From JAGVSR01 sp964589785 (GTDB taxonomy: Bacteria; Pseudomonadota; Alphaproteobacteria; Rhizobiales; Hyphomicrobiaceae), in NCBI GenBank assembly GCA_964589785.1, contig CAZPUQ010000006.1:119539-183538 (forward strand): 64,000 bases of DNA, read 5' to 3'. Made by a program: the position numbers and the translations under genes. Numbering within the stretch: position 1 is the first letter of the stretch; each line of letters opens with the position of its first letter. The notes beneath the pieces were generated by a model. It did not search any database, was not told where the DNA came from, and worked only from the letters and a program-made list of their open reading frames with translations. Shown here piece after piece: positions 24,388 through 32,768 of the stretch.

Positions 24388-25326
24388 TCACCACTTCGTC
24401 AAGGCGCCGCCGGCCACGTCCACCATCCAGGATGGCTCGCGCTTTCCGGCGACCTTGGCGCCGATCACGGCCTTCTGGATGATTCCGTCATCGAGCTTGT
24501 CTGCCTGGATCGCGTCGAACACGTTCTTGGGGACGCGGACGGCCCATTTCGTCACCGTTTCGCGCTCGTCCGTCTCCTCGTTGTGAATGGTTCGGGCGAC
24601 CGCCTTGCCGGATCGGTCAACGGCCTCCACGATCAGGTAATAGTTCCGCTGCTCCGCGTTGACTTTTGGCACGCGCCACAAGCCGGTGACCTCGCCGGGA
24701 CGGTTGACGATGCGCACGTCGAACTCCTGCATCAGCTCGCCGCGCAAAGCTTCAAGTCGCGAGGCCCCGGCGCGTGCCTCGTCGAGCCGGCGCGCGGTCG
24801 CTGCGGCGTGAGCACGCCGCGCAATGTCGCGCGCTTCGTCGATGGCAGCCGGCTCTTTCGCCTCCTTCTCGATTTCGGCGACCAGCGCATCGACCCGGGC
24901 CGGCAAGTCCCGGCCGATCTCGCGCTCGATCGCGGCCTGCTCGATGGCCCGCGGACGGTCGTAGAGGACGTACCAAGCGAGCCAAAGCGCAAGAAGACTG
25001 CCCAAGGCCCCCAAGACGATGCGACCCCATTGCTCCCGCGTGACGTACAGCCTCGCGAGCCGGACAGCCAGGGAACGGCTCGGCGGCTCATAGACGAAGC
25101 GCTTCTCCTCCAGAGCCTTCACGCCCTCCTCGAGGATGGCATCAGGGACCTCAATGCCCTGCCCCTTGTAGAGATCGCGCAGCCGCTCGATGAGCTCCGC
25201 GCGTCGGGTCTCATCATTGAGCTCCCGCTCGACGATCCGCCGATCGTGGCGCAGGGTATCGACGACATCCATGGCGATCATGACGTCGTCGAGCGGCCGA
25301 GCAGCCTTGCCTTGTGACGCGTCCAT
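24388..25326 (-). CDS. One-TM protein with cytoplasmic coiled coil, function unknown
   Basis: This 312-residue protein has a charged, helical N-terminal 95 residues, one membrane helix at about 102-122 and a helical region at 125-205. A compact C-terminal domain from about 205 follows, with beta-like segments (DVRIVNRPGEVTGLWRVP and YYLIVEAVDRSGK). It may correspond to the DUF6384 group, but that is from memory and unverified. By the positive-inside rule the N-terminal part is probably cytoplasmic and the C-terminal domain periplasmic. It lies between the TelA-like gene (32 bases upstream) and the coiled-coil gene (4 bases downstream). The function is unknown; it looks like the membrane anchor of the cluster. 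Confidence 0.72.
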   Translation of the reverse strand: MDASQGKAARPLDDVMIAMDVVDTLRHDRRIVERELNDETRRAELIERLRDLYKGQGIEVPDAILEEGVKALEEKRFVYEPPSRSLAVRLARLYVTREQWGRIVLGALGSLLALWLAWYVLYDRPRAIEQAAIEREIGRDLPARVDALVAEIEKEAKEPAAIDEARDIARRAHAAATARRLDEARAGASRLEALRGELMQEFDVRIVNRPGEVTGLWRVPKVNAEQRNYYLIVEAVDRSGKAVARTIHNEETDERETVTKWAVRVPKNVFDAIQADKLDDGIIQKAVIGAKVAGKREPSWMVDVAGGALTKW

Positions 25327-25358
25327 GAGGTCGATAGCCCAATCCGCCTGCCTGCCGT

Positions 25359-26522
25359 CTACTCGGCGAGAAGAGCGGCATCGGCCGCCAGCTTGGCCAT
25401 CCGCCGCTTGCCGTCCTCGACCGCCTCGTTGATCTCTTCCGAGTTGCGGCTCGCCATGATCCGCATCTCCTTGATGATCTGGCGCGCGCGTTCCTGGAAG
25501 TTGACGACCGAGTCGACGAGCTTCTTGACCGCATCGGCGCGGACGGTGGGACCATATCCCGCCTTGATGGCCGCCTCCTGGACCTTGTCGCCGATCTCCG
25601 AGATCGTCTCAAGGCTGTCCGAGACGCCCTTCTTCATGGATTCCAGCGTCTCAGTCGATTCGTGCAGGCCGAAAAGCCCGGTGAAGGATGCCTTCAAAGC
25701 GGTAAAGACCGCCTCGTTGGTCGAGAAGAACGTGATCGCCTGCTGGTAGATCCGCTCCTTGGCGTTCGTTGTCTGCACGAGCCGCGTCATGATCACTTCC
25801 GAGGTGTTGTAGCCGACCGTCAGATTGTCGGCGAGGTCCTTGGCGATCTGGTAGCGCTTGTCTTCGTCCTGCATGGCGCGCAGCTTCTCGTCCCGCACGA
25901 GCTCGAGCTTGGCCCGCTCCGCCGCATCGGTCCCCTTGAAGCTTCCCACGGACTTGGCGGCCGCGGTGAGCTGCTTGTTGGCCTCGGCTAGCTTGGCTTC
26001 GGCCTTCTTCAAAACGTCGAGAGCCAGGATCTGAGCCTGCTTGTAGGCGCCGCGATAGTCCTGGTAGGCGGCCAAGATCTTTTGCTCGCGCTTGATCTGG
26101 TCCTTGCTGTCCTTGGCGACGGCGAGGAAGGTCTTCTCGATCTTCTCGAACCGCGTCGCCACGTCTCCGCGCGAGACCTTCATCCAGACATTGTTGACCC
26201 GCTCCCACGTGGAGAGCCGGCCGTCCGCCAGTTGATCGACCATAGACTTCGCATCGTCGCGGATCGAATTGAAGCCCTCGACGATGTCGTTGTAGCGCTC
26301 GCCGATCTTCATGGCCGAGATCTCGTTGCGCACGATCTCGTTGAACGTTGAGGCCTGAGCCAGGGTCCGGGCGATGATCGCAACCTTCTCTTCGTCGAGG
26401 TCGGCGATCTGATCGAGCAGCGCCGCAATCGGATCCTCGGCGCTACTCTCCGGGTTCAATCCCATGTCGCGGACCGTCGTCAGGGCGCGGTCGAGGTATT
26501 TAAGGGCGGGAAGCTGCGCCAT
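25359..26522 (-). CDS. Helical TelA-like protein, function unknown
   Basis: This 387-residue soluble protein is almost entirely helical. Features such as WERVNNVWMKVSRGDVATRFEKI (about 106-128), a repeated AKLAEANKQL coiled coil and TTNAKERIYQQAITFFSTNEAVF (about 256-278) recall the TelA/YceG-type toxic-anion-resistance family. The match is partial and made by eye. TelA proteins occur with TerD-type stress proteins, but no ter gene is present here. The gene is first of a tight set of three (gaps of 32 and 4 bases) and lies 54 bases after the DUF2905 gene. It is probably cytoplasmic and membrane-associated through its partner. No catalytic motif is visible. Confidence 0.7.
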   Translation of the reverse strand: MAQLPALKYLDRALTTVRDMGLNPESSAEDPIAALLDQIADLDEEKVAIIARTLAQASTFNEIVRNEISAMKIGERYNDIVEGFNSIRDDAKSMVDQLADGRLSTWERVNNVWMKVSRGDVATRFEKIEKTFLAVAKDSKDQIKREQKILAAYQDYRGAYKQAQILALDVLKKAEAKLAEANKQLTAAAKSVGSFKGTDAAERAKLELVRDEKLRAMQDEDKRYQIAKDLADNLTVGYNTSEVIMTRLVQTTNAKERIYQQAITFFSTNEAVFTALKASFTGLFGLHESTETLESMKKGVSDSLETISEIGDKVQEAAIKAGYGPTVRADAVKKLVDSVVNFQERARQIIKEMRIMASRNSEEINEAVEDGKRRMAKLAADAALLAE

Positions 26523-26576
26523 CGGTAGTCTCCAAGCGATCGTTGCGGGGCTTGATGGGAGAAGGGGCGGGCGAGT

Positions 26577-26783
26577 CTATCTGTGAAAAAGCCAGTAGAC
26601 GAGGCTGACGACCAGGCTGACGATGAGCGACGACGTCAGCGGGATGTAGAGGCGGAAGTTCTCTCGCTCGATGAAGATATCGCCAGGAAGAGAGCCCAGC
26701 CCGATCTTGCCGATCATCGGCCAGAGCAGGCCAAGCGCAACCAGTGCGATGCCGATGTAGATGAGCGCCTGCTGAATGGACAT
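26577..26783 (-). CDS. Small DUF2905 membrane protein
   Basis: This 68-residue protein has two membrane helices (about 5-24 and 47-66). Between them is the signature LGSLPGDIFIERENFRLYIPLTSS, which is the DUF2905 pattern (Leu-Gly-x-Leu-Pro-Gly-Asp-Ile followed by a Pro-Leu-Thr-Thr/Ser segment). It sits in the inner membrane with a short hydrophilic hairpin. No function is known for the family. The frame is open further upstream, but the ATG at 26781-26783 directly precedes the first helix and the upstream extension has no family character. It lies 54 bases before the TelA-like gene on the same strand. Confidence 0.85.
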   Translation of the reverse strand: MSIQQALIYIGIALVALGLLWPMIGKIGLGSLPGDIFIERENFRLYIPLTSSLIVSLVVSLVYWLFHR

Positions 26784-27041
26784 CGCTTCGAACTCGCACG
26801 ATTCCGCACCATGAAGCTTCGGACCGGCCTCGCGCCTCGCCGGCGACTGGCCGATGTCACCGCTGCTGCGGTCGGCACGGGCCGCGGAGGTGAGTGCCAG
26901 TCTAGCAACAAGGCCGTCAGACCACAAACGAGCATCCAGGACATCGTGCGCGCCGCGAGCGCAGCGATCCGCTCATCGGCGGTGACGCCGACTTGACAGC
27001 CAGGGCCCTGCACTCCTTTGGGCCATCGAACCCGATCGGCG

Positions 27042-28082
27042 CTAGGCTTTCGCGAGCTCGTCTAGCTTGACACGCAACTGATCTATGATCGGTCTGGCGA
27101 CCGCCTCCACGCCGGGGAGCGCGAGGACTTTCGCAAACAAATCTTCGATCGACGGTCGCGCCGCGGTCACGAGCGCGGCCAGGGCACTCTTGCCGGTGGT
27201 CGGAAGCTTGGGTGACAGTCCGCGAACCCTGTCGAGATCGGTCGCCGCGGTTTGAAGCCTTGGCACAGCGGCGTTGGCCGAAGCCTCGTCGCTGATGCCT
27301 TGCAGCGCCGATTTCAGAGACTCCAGCGTCGTCTGCGTCGTCGACCTGAGGTCGACACCGTCGACGACGAGCGTCTCCGCCGGCTGCTCGGCCGTCGTCC
27401 GCGTCTGATCGCCGATGTCGGCCGGACGGTTCCCGAACAGCCACCATGCGAGGGCGGCGAGCGCCAGGAGGGCGAGCGCCCCGGGAAGCCACGACGGCGC
27501 ACCCTTGGCGGTCGGAACGGACGTCGAGGAGGAACTCAACGCCGGCAGACCCGACGCGTTCAAGGCGTCGGCGAAGCCGGAGGGCAGCGCAGCGTTGATG
27601 TTTGCCTTCTGGCCGGCCAGGAGGTTTGCCAGACCGGCCGCATCGAGACCGTGGGCTTTCTGCTCCTTGCCGACGACGCCGAGGACGGCGGGTGCGAGCA
27701 GTCCGATGAGCGAGGTGCTCGGTCCCTGCCCGATGCCGGCGTACTTGCCGAGCGCCCCTGCGAGAGCCGGAACTCCCGCGCTACCCAAGAGCGAGCTCAG
27801 AGCGCCAAGGCCGCTATCGACGATCGACTGCTGGCCGGCGCCGCCGATGGCAGACGGAAGGCTGTCGAAAATCCCCGGCGTCTGTTGGCCGATCACGCCG
27901 GAGAGCTTGCGCGCACCCTCCGGAGAGGCTGCGACGTTCGTGAAGCTTCTGAGGAGCCCCGGCACCAATGCCGTCACCGCCTTGCCGGTGATCGACCTGT
28001 CGAGGCCGAGGGCCGACGCAATGCGGGCAATTACGTCCGGGGTGAGATATTGCAATGCAACGGACACGAGATTGACGCTCAT
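27042..28082 (-). CDS. DUF937 (YidB-like) protein with membrane helix
   Basis: This 346-residue protein has a DUF937 domain over roughly residues 1-175: an N-terminal LTPDVIARIASALGLD, then many small Gly/Ala/Leu segments such as GLGALSSLLGSAGVPALAGALGKYAG and LLAPAVLGVVG. A Ser/Thr linker, one membrane helix at about 198-217 and a helical C-terminal domain of 130 residues follow. The DUF937 region is cytoplasmic if the helix crosses inward to outward, leaving the tail in the periplasm. YidB-like proteins are of unknown role. The start ATG at 28080-28082 has AGGA 8 bases upstream; a longer open frame upstream is ignored. It lies 258 bases ahead of the DUF2905 gene and may head the cluster. 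Confidence 0.8.
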   Translation of the reverse strand: MSVNLVSVALQYLTPDVIARIASALGLDRSITGKAVTALVPGLLRSFTNVAASPEGARKLSGVIGQQTPGIFDSLPSAIGGAGQQSIVDSGLGALSSLLGSAGVPALAGALGKYAGIGQGPSTSLIGLLAPAVLGVVGKEQKAHGLDAAGLANLLAGQKANINAALPSGFADALNASGLPALSSSSTSVPTAKGAPSWLPGALALLALAALAWWLFGNRPADIGDQTRTTAEQPAETLVVDGVDLRSTTQTTLESLKSALQGISDEASANAAVPRLQTAATDLDRVRGLSPKLPTTGKSALAALVTAARPSIEDLFAKVLALPGVEAVARPIIDQLRVKLDELAKA

Positions 28083-28426
28083 AGCACTATTCCTGAAATT
28101 AATTTTGCCGGGGAATTCTATTACAGAGCCTGCTGACCTGCCAGCATGAACAGAGCAGCAAACAGTCTTCGAATGCTTCAAACATATATACTTCGCGAAG
28201 CGGCCCGCATCGTTAACGCCGCGCCGTAGGCGTCATGATCCCGCTGAAACGAAACGAGAAAGTTGGCGCCAATGACGGCTGCCGCTCGTTCGGCCGCGGG
28301 GTGCAGCCGGCGATCAGTCCAGCACAGGCATTCCTGCCGGCGCTCGACCTCTTCGCGATAACGCTCCAACCGCGGCTCTGCTAAGGGTCTTTGGACTTGC
28401 CGGGCAACCGGGGATCGGAGCTCCAG
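28083..28426. other. Divergent intergenic region (DUF937 / fatty-acid cyclopropanation)
   Basis: This 344-base gap holds the promoters of the DUF937 gene (minus) and the CFA synthase (plus). AT-rich stretches lie at 28095-28125 and 28178-28195, and a 10-base palindrome CTTCGCGAAG lies at about 28191-28200. I cannot fix -35 and -10 boxes. An open frame on the minus strand spans it but is antisense to the CFA synthase. Confidence 0.3.
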
Positions 28427-29659
28427 ATGTTTCCTCTTTCGACAATGTTGAAGTCTTTCGTGAAGGTCGGCCGCCTCACCGTCATTGATGCAGACGGCAG
28501 CACGCACGTGTTCGCCGGCGCGCCGGGTCCCGAGGTCACGATGCGGCTGACGGACCCCACGCTCTATCGCAAGCTGTTCTTCAATCCGGAGCTTCATGCC
28601 GGCGAGGCCTACATGGACGGGCGCATGAGCTTCCCAGGGTCCAGCCTGCGGGCGTTCCTGACCCTGTTCTCGGTCAATCGGCTGTCGCTCGGCAACCAGC
28701 CGGTGCAGCGGATCCTGCGCCGTGCCTCGCGCGGGCTGAAGCGGTTCCAACAGTCGAATCCGGTCGGCAAAGCCCAGCAGAACGTCGCGCACCACTACGA
28801 TCTCGGCAACGCCTTCTACAAGCTGTTCCTCGACAGGGACATGTTCTACTCGTGCGCCTATTTCCGCGATGAGCGGGAGACGCTGGAGGAGGCTCAACGG
28901 AACAAATGTCGCCTCATTGCTGCGAAGCTCAATCTCAAGCCCGGGCTTAGGGTGCTGGATATCGGCTGCGGCTGGGGCGGGCTCGCGCGCTACCTGTCGC
29001 AGATCGCCGATGTCGAGGTCACCGGCGTGACGCTGTCCAGGGAGCAGCACGCCCTGGCTGTGGAGGCGACGAAAGCGGCAGGTCTTGAGAACCGTGTGAC
29101 CATCGAGCTCAAGGACTATCGGGCACTCAACGAGAAATTCGACCGTATCGTCTCGGTCGGCATGTTCGAGCACGTCGGCGTCGGGCACTATGGCGAGTTC
29201 TTCGCCAAGGTATCCGATCTGATGACCGACGACGGACTCATGCTGCTGCATTCCATCGGCCACATGAGCCCGCCCGGAACGGCGAGCCCGTGGCTCAGGA
29301 AGTACATCTTTCCCGGAGCCTATTCACCCGCACTTTCGGAGGTCTTTCCCGCGGTCGAGAACAACAGTCTGTGGGTCACGGACCTGGAGTTTCTCCGCGT
29401 TCACTACGCAACGACGCTGCGGCACTGGCAGGACCGGTTCGAGATCAACCGGGGTGCCATCGCGCGGATGTATGACGAGCGCTTCTGCCGGATGTGGGAG
29501 TTCTATCTCATCAGTGCCGAGATGATGTTCCGGACAGGCTCGCAGGAGGTCTTCCATATGCAGCTTGCGCGAAAGCGCGATGCGGCACCCATCGTTCGCG
29601 ACTACACCGTCGATGTCCAGCGGCACTATGAGCAGATCGAGCGGGACCGGTCCCTTTGA
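28427..29659 (+). CDS. cfa: Cyclopropane-fatty-acyl-phospholipid synthase
   Basis: This 410-residue SAM-dependent enzyme converts the double bond of unsaturated acyl chains in membrane phospholipids to a cyclopropane ring. The CMAS pattern is clear: HHYDLGNAFYKLFLD near 122-136, MFYSCAYF near 139-146, SAM motif I VLDIGCGWGG at 176-185, and GVTLSREQ near 200-207. SVGMFEHVG lies near 241, with YIFPGAYSPALSEV and MWEFYLISAEMMFR towards the end. The start ATG at 28427 has GGAG about 8 bases ahead; a TTG 36 bases upstream is less likely. CFA synthases usually protect membranes in stationary phase or acid; the Mrp antiporter operon is convergent with it, so shared regulation is not implied. Confidence 0.93.
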   Translation: MFPLSTMLKSFVKVGRLTVIDADGSTHVFAGAPGPEVTMRLTDPTLYRKLFFNPELHAGEAYMDGRMSFPGSSLRAFLTLFSVNRLSLGNQPVQRILRRASRGLKRFQQSNPVGKAQQNVAHHYDLGNAFYKLFLDRDMFYSCAYFRDERETLEEAQRNKCRLIAAKLNLKPGLRVLDIGCGWGGLARYLSQIADVEVTGVTLSREQHALAVEATKAAGLENRVTIELKDYRALNEKFDRIVSVGMFEHVGVGHYGEFFAKVSDLMTDDGLMLLHSIGHMSPPGTASPWLRKYIFPGAYSPALSEVFPAVENNSLWVTDLEFLRVHYATTLRHWQDRFEINRGAIARMYDERFCRMWEFYLISAEMMFRTGSQEVFHMQLARKRDAAPIVRDYTVDVQRHYEQIERDRSL

Positions 29660-29682
29660 GGGGAAGGGGGCCGCGCCGCCTG

Positions 29683-30051
29683 TCATTCACTGCGGTCTGG
29701 CGCCAGCGAGGGCTGTCTTGGAACGCGGCCGTCGCCTTCGTTCAAGTCGCGACGCAGCGCGGCGCTGACCAGGAGCATCAGCGTGACCGGCGTCGTGATG
29801 GTGACGAAGACTGCGATGAGGACCTCGTGGACGACGGGGCGGGACTGGACGATCGAGAAGTAGATCATGGACGCAAGAAGGATGCACCCGACGCCGAGCG
29901 TCGTCCCGAGCGTGGGGGCGTGCACGCGCGCATAGAACGTCTTCAGCCGAAGGAGTCCGACGGTCCCGATCAAGGTCAGGCCAGCGCCCGTGAGCACGAG
30001 CACGGATGTCAGGATCGCCGCCCAGTCGGGCAGTTCGCTCGGCACCGTCAT
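29683..30051 (-). CDS. mrpG: Mrp/Mnh cation/proton antiporter subunit G
   Basis: This 122-residue inner membrane protein has three helices and the MnhG/MrpG pattern (ILTSVLVLTGAGLTLIGTVGLLRLKTFYARVHAPTLGTTLG at about 12-52). It is the last gene of the mrp operon and starts inside the end of mrpF with a 4-base overlap. The antiporter exchanges sodium (or potassium) for protons and needs all subunits. A longer frame upstream is not coding; the ATG at 30049-30051 is the natural start. Confidence 0.93.
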   Translation of the reverse strand: MTVPSELPDWAAILTSVLVLTGAGLTLIGTVGLLRLKTFYARVHAPTLGTTLGVGCILLASMIYFSIVQSRPVVHEVLIAVFVTITTPVTLMLLVSAALRRDLNEGDGRVPRQPSLAPDRSE

Positions 30052-30332
30052 TCGATTGTTTCCCCGCGCATGAGAAATTTCGCCAACGCCGCCGTTCCGA
30101 CGAAACCGAGCAGCGCGATCACGAGCGCGGCCTCGAAGTACACCGTGTTGCCGGTCTCGATCCCGAACGTCAGCACGAGGTTCATCCCCGAAACGTAGAA
30201 GGCATCGAGCGCCGCCACCCGATCCTGCGCCCGCGGTCCGCGCAGCATGCGGACCGTCGCACACGCCATCGCCAGGACGAGGCCCAGCTCCGCGACGGCG
30301 AGCGACCATGCCAGGATCGTCGCGCCGGTCAT
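30048..30332 (-). CDS. mrpF: Mrp/Mnh cation/proton antiporter subunit F
   Basis: This 94-residue protein has three membrane helices and the MrpF signature RMLRGPRAQDRVAALDAFYVSGMNLVL, with the conserved Arg-Gly-Pro and Asp-Arg. It is a small membrane subunit of the seven-part antiporter. The ATG at 30330-30332 overlaps the stop of mrpE by 4 bases, and its own stop overlaps mrpG. Confidence 0.93.
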   Translation of the reverse strand: MTGATILAWSLAVAELGLVLAMACATVRMLRGPRAQDRVAALDAFYVSGMNLVLTFGIETGNTVYFEAALVIALLGFVGTAALAKFLMRGETIE

Positions 30333-30814
30333 TCGAAGATCTCCATCAGCAAGCGCTCGTAGCGGTTCTTGACGATGGCGTTCCACGTCGCCTCGTCGAC
30401 GAGGTCAAGAACATGGATCAGGAGGTTTCCCTTGGCGCTGTCGAAGTTGACCCAAACCGTTCCCGGCGTCGACGTGATGATGCAGGCCAGGATCGCCAGG
30501 CCGTATTCGTTTCTAAGGTCGAGGGGTATGGTCATGAAGCCGGACCGGTCGGCCCGCGCCGGAGAGAGGATGATGCGCGTCACCGCGACGTTGGAGCGGA
30601 TGATGTCGATGAGAACGAGGGCTGCCAGCCGCACCACCGCGAACGGCCGACGCACGCGGCCGGCGGGGATCTGCAGCTTGGCGATCGCGCGTCCGCCGGC
30701 AATGCCGAGGATACTGCCGAGAAGGATGTGGCCCGGCGAGAGCGACTGATTGAGTAGAAGCCACATGCCGAGCAGGAAGAGCGAGAGGATCGGATAGGGG
30801 AATGCGCGCGTCAT
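30329..30814 (-). CDS. mrpE: Mrp/Mnh cation/proton antiporter subunit E
   Basis: This 161-residue protein has N-terminal membrane helices (FLLGMWLLLNQSLSPGHILLG and the following VRLAALVLIDIIRSNVAVTR) and a C-terminal cytoplasmic domain with SGFMTIPLDLRNEYGLAILACIITSTPGTVWV, the core MrpE pattern. The start ATG at 30812-30814 overlaps the stop of mrpD by 4 bases. A longer open frame upstream is antisense noise within mrpD. Confidence 0.92.
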   Translation of the reverse strand: MTRAFPYPILSLFLLGMWLLLNQSLSPGHILLGSILGIAGGRAIAKLQIPAGRVRRPFAVVRLAALVLIDIIRSNVAVTRIILSPARADRSGFMTIPLDLRNEYGLAILACIITSTPGTVWVNFDSAKGNLLIHVLDLVDEATWNAIVKNRYERLLMEIFE

Positions 30815-32427
30815 GGGCCGCCCTCCTGGTGCTGCCCGGCGCGTGGGGCGGATCGGACGTCCGTCACATAGGCTTGCGGCGCATGCAGGCTCTCCGCGGT
30901 GGCCTGCATGAACCGGGCGACGGGCTCGGCCTTGACGGTCAACCCGACGCAGAGGACCAGCAAGGCGACGATGGGCACCATCTCCAGGAAGCGCACCGTC
31001 GGCACCGTGCTTTCGACCGGGACCCAGAAGACGCGTATGCCGGCGCGCATGAGGGCGATCGTCACCGCAAGCCCCGACAGGAGCAGCAGAATCAGCAAGG
31101 TCCACGCCGTGGCGCCGGCGCCCTCGCCGCCGGCCCCAAGCATGGCATGCAACATGAGGAACTTGGCCACGAAGCCCGTCAGCGGCGGAAGACCCGCCAG
31201 CAGCAGCACGCAGGCGGCGAAGCCGACGCCAAGGATGGCCATCGTCGCGGGAATGGCGATGCCGACCGGCTCCACCTCCTGATCGTCCTCGCCGTAGGCT
31301 TCCGCGGTGACCGCAAGCAGGTCCGCACCGGCGATCCGTCCCCGCTCGATCAGCTCGATCAGCAGGAAGAAGGCGCTGATCGCCAGCGTCGAGCTTACGA
31401 GGTAGAACAGCGCACCGCCGGTCACCGCGGCGCTGCCCGCGGCGATGACGGCGAGCAGGATGCCCGATGAGACGAGGACGTTGAAGGCGGCGAGTCGTGC
31501 GAGATCCTGGGACGCGAGGAGGCCGATAATCCCGAATCCGACCGTGGCGATACCGCCGATCATGAGCCATTCCTGGCCGAAATACGCCGACGATCCGGCC
31601 TCCGCCCCAAACAGCAGGAGCCACAGGCGGAGGATGACGTAGATCCCGACCTTGGTCATGATCGAGAACATGGCCGCCACCGGCGGTGCCACGACCGCGT
31701 AGGTGCCGGGCAGCCAGAAGCACAACGGCCACATCCCTGCCTTGACGAGGAAGGCAATCCCGAGAACGGCGGCCCCGGCTTCCAGCAGCATCCGTTCGCT
31801 GTCGGCGAGGGATGGGATGCGCGTCGCGAGATCCGCCATGTTCAGCGTCCCCGTGGCGCCGTAGATCAGGCTCACGCCGATCAGGAAAAGCGAGGACGCT
31901 GTGAGATTGACCGCGATGTAGTGCAGACCGGCCTTGACGCGGAGCGTGCCCGATCCATGCAAAACGAGGCCGTAGGAGGCCGCCAGCAGCACCTCGAAGA
32001 ACACGAACAGGTTGAAAAGGTCGCCGGTGAGGAACACTCCGTTGAGGCCCGCCAGGAGAAACTGCGCCAGGGAATGGAAATGCGATCCCGCGCTGTGCCA
32101 GCGGGAGACCGAGAAGACGAGGCCGGCCAGCACCACGATGCCCGTCAGCGCCAGCATCAGCGCCGACAGCCGATCGACGGCCAGCACGATGCCGAACGGC
32201 GCCGGCCAGTTGCCGATGAGATAGGTGCTCGCGCCGCCCGGCCCGCCTGGCTGGGCGTCGGCCTGTGCGAGGAGGGCCAGCGCAACCGTCAAGGACGCAC
32301 ATGCGGACACGATCCCGATCCCGCCTTTGAGCATCCTGCGACGCTCATCGATAGCAAGCATGAGGGCTGCCGTGGCGAGCGGCAGCAGGATCGGCGCAAT
32401 GATGAGATGCTCGAACGAGAGGGTCAC
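30811..32427 (-). CDS. mrpD: Mrp/Mnh cation/proton antiporter subunit D (NuoN/NuoM-like)
   Basis: This 538-residue protein with about 14 membrane helices is related to the antiporter-like subunits of complex I. The conserved Glu145 lies in NLFVFFEVLLAASYGL, and lysines lie in FLVKAGMWPLCFWLPG and IMTKVGIYV, matching the proton-path charges of the family. It is one of the two large subunits expected to carry the ion and proton pathways. It starts 4 bases inside mrpC and ends 4 bases inside mrpE. Confidence 0.93.
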   Translation of the reverse strand: MTLSFEHLIIAPILLPLATAALMLAIDERRRMLKGGIGIVSACASLTVALALLAQADAQPGGPGGASTYLIGNWPAPFGIVLAVDRLSALMLALTGIVVLAGLVFSVSRWHSAGSHFHSLAQFLLAGLNGVFLTGDLFNLFVFFEVLLAASYGLVLHGSGTLRVKAGLHYIAVNLTASSLFLIGVSLIYGATGTLNMADLATRIPSLADSERMLLEAGAAVLGIAFLVKAGMWPLCFWLPGTYAVVAPPVAAMFSIMTKVGIYVILRLWLLLFGAEAGSSAYFGQEWLMIGGIATVGFGIIGLLASQDLARLAAFNVLVSSGILLAVIAAGSAAVTGGALFYLVSSTLAISAFFLLIELIERGRIAGADLLAVTAEAYGEDDQEVEPVGIAIPATMAILGVGFAACVLLLAGLPPLTGFVAKFLMLHAMLGAGGEGAGATAWTLLILLLLSGLAVTIALMRAGIRVFWVPVESTVPTVRFLEMVPIVALLVLCVGLTVKAEPVARFMQATAESLHAPQAYVTDVRSAPRAGQHQEGGP

Positions 32428-32768
32428 GGGGCGCCCCCTTGTCCGTCGACATGGTCGTTGCGGGCAAGACCGCGCAGCGCCAGCAGGACGACCAGCAGGA
32501 GCGCGGTCATCGCGAACGTGATGACGATGGCGGTGAGCACCAGGGCCTGCGGCACCGGATCGGTGTAGTTGGCCAGGCTTGCCGGCACGCCGGGCTTCAG
32601 GAGCGGCGGCGCGCGCGTGTGCAGGCGGCCCATGGAGAAGATGAAGAGGTTGACCGCATAGGACAGAAGCGACAGCCCGATCAGCACCTGGTAGGTGCGC
32701 GAGCGAAGCAGCAGCCAGACGCCGGAGCTGGCGAGCGCGCCGATGCTGAGGGCGAGAATGATCTCCAT
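32424..32768 (-). CDS. mrpC: Mrp/Mnh cation/proton antiporter subunit C (NuoK-like)
   Basis: This 114-residue protein with three helices has the MrpC/NuoK pattern (YQVLIGLSLLSYAVNLFIFSMG, then DPVPQALVLTAIVITFAMTALLLVVLLAL). The ATG at 32766-32768 shares one base with the mrpA stop. The rest of the open frame upstream runs antisense through other frames and is not used. Confidence 0.93.
   Translation of the reverse strand: MEIILALSIGALASSGVWLLLRSRTYQVLIGLSLLSYAVNLFIFSMGRLHTRAPPLLKPGVPASLANYTDPVPQALVLTAIVITFAMTALLLVVLLALRGLARNDHVDGQGGAP

Noticed and set aside
28178..29263. Minus-strand open frame of 361 codons over the CFA synthase
   Set aside because: The plus-strand protein has every CFA synthase motif; this frame is the complement artefact.
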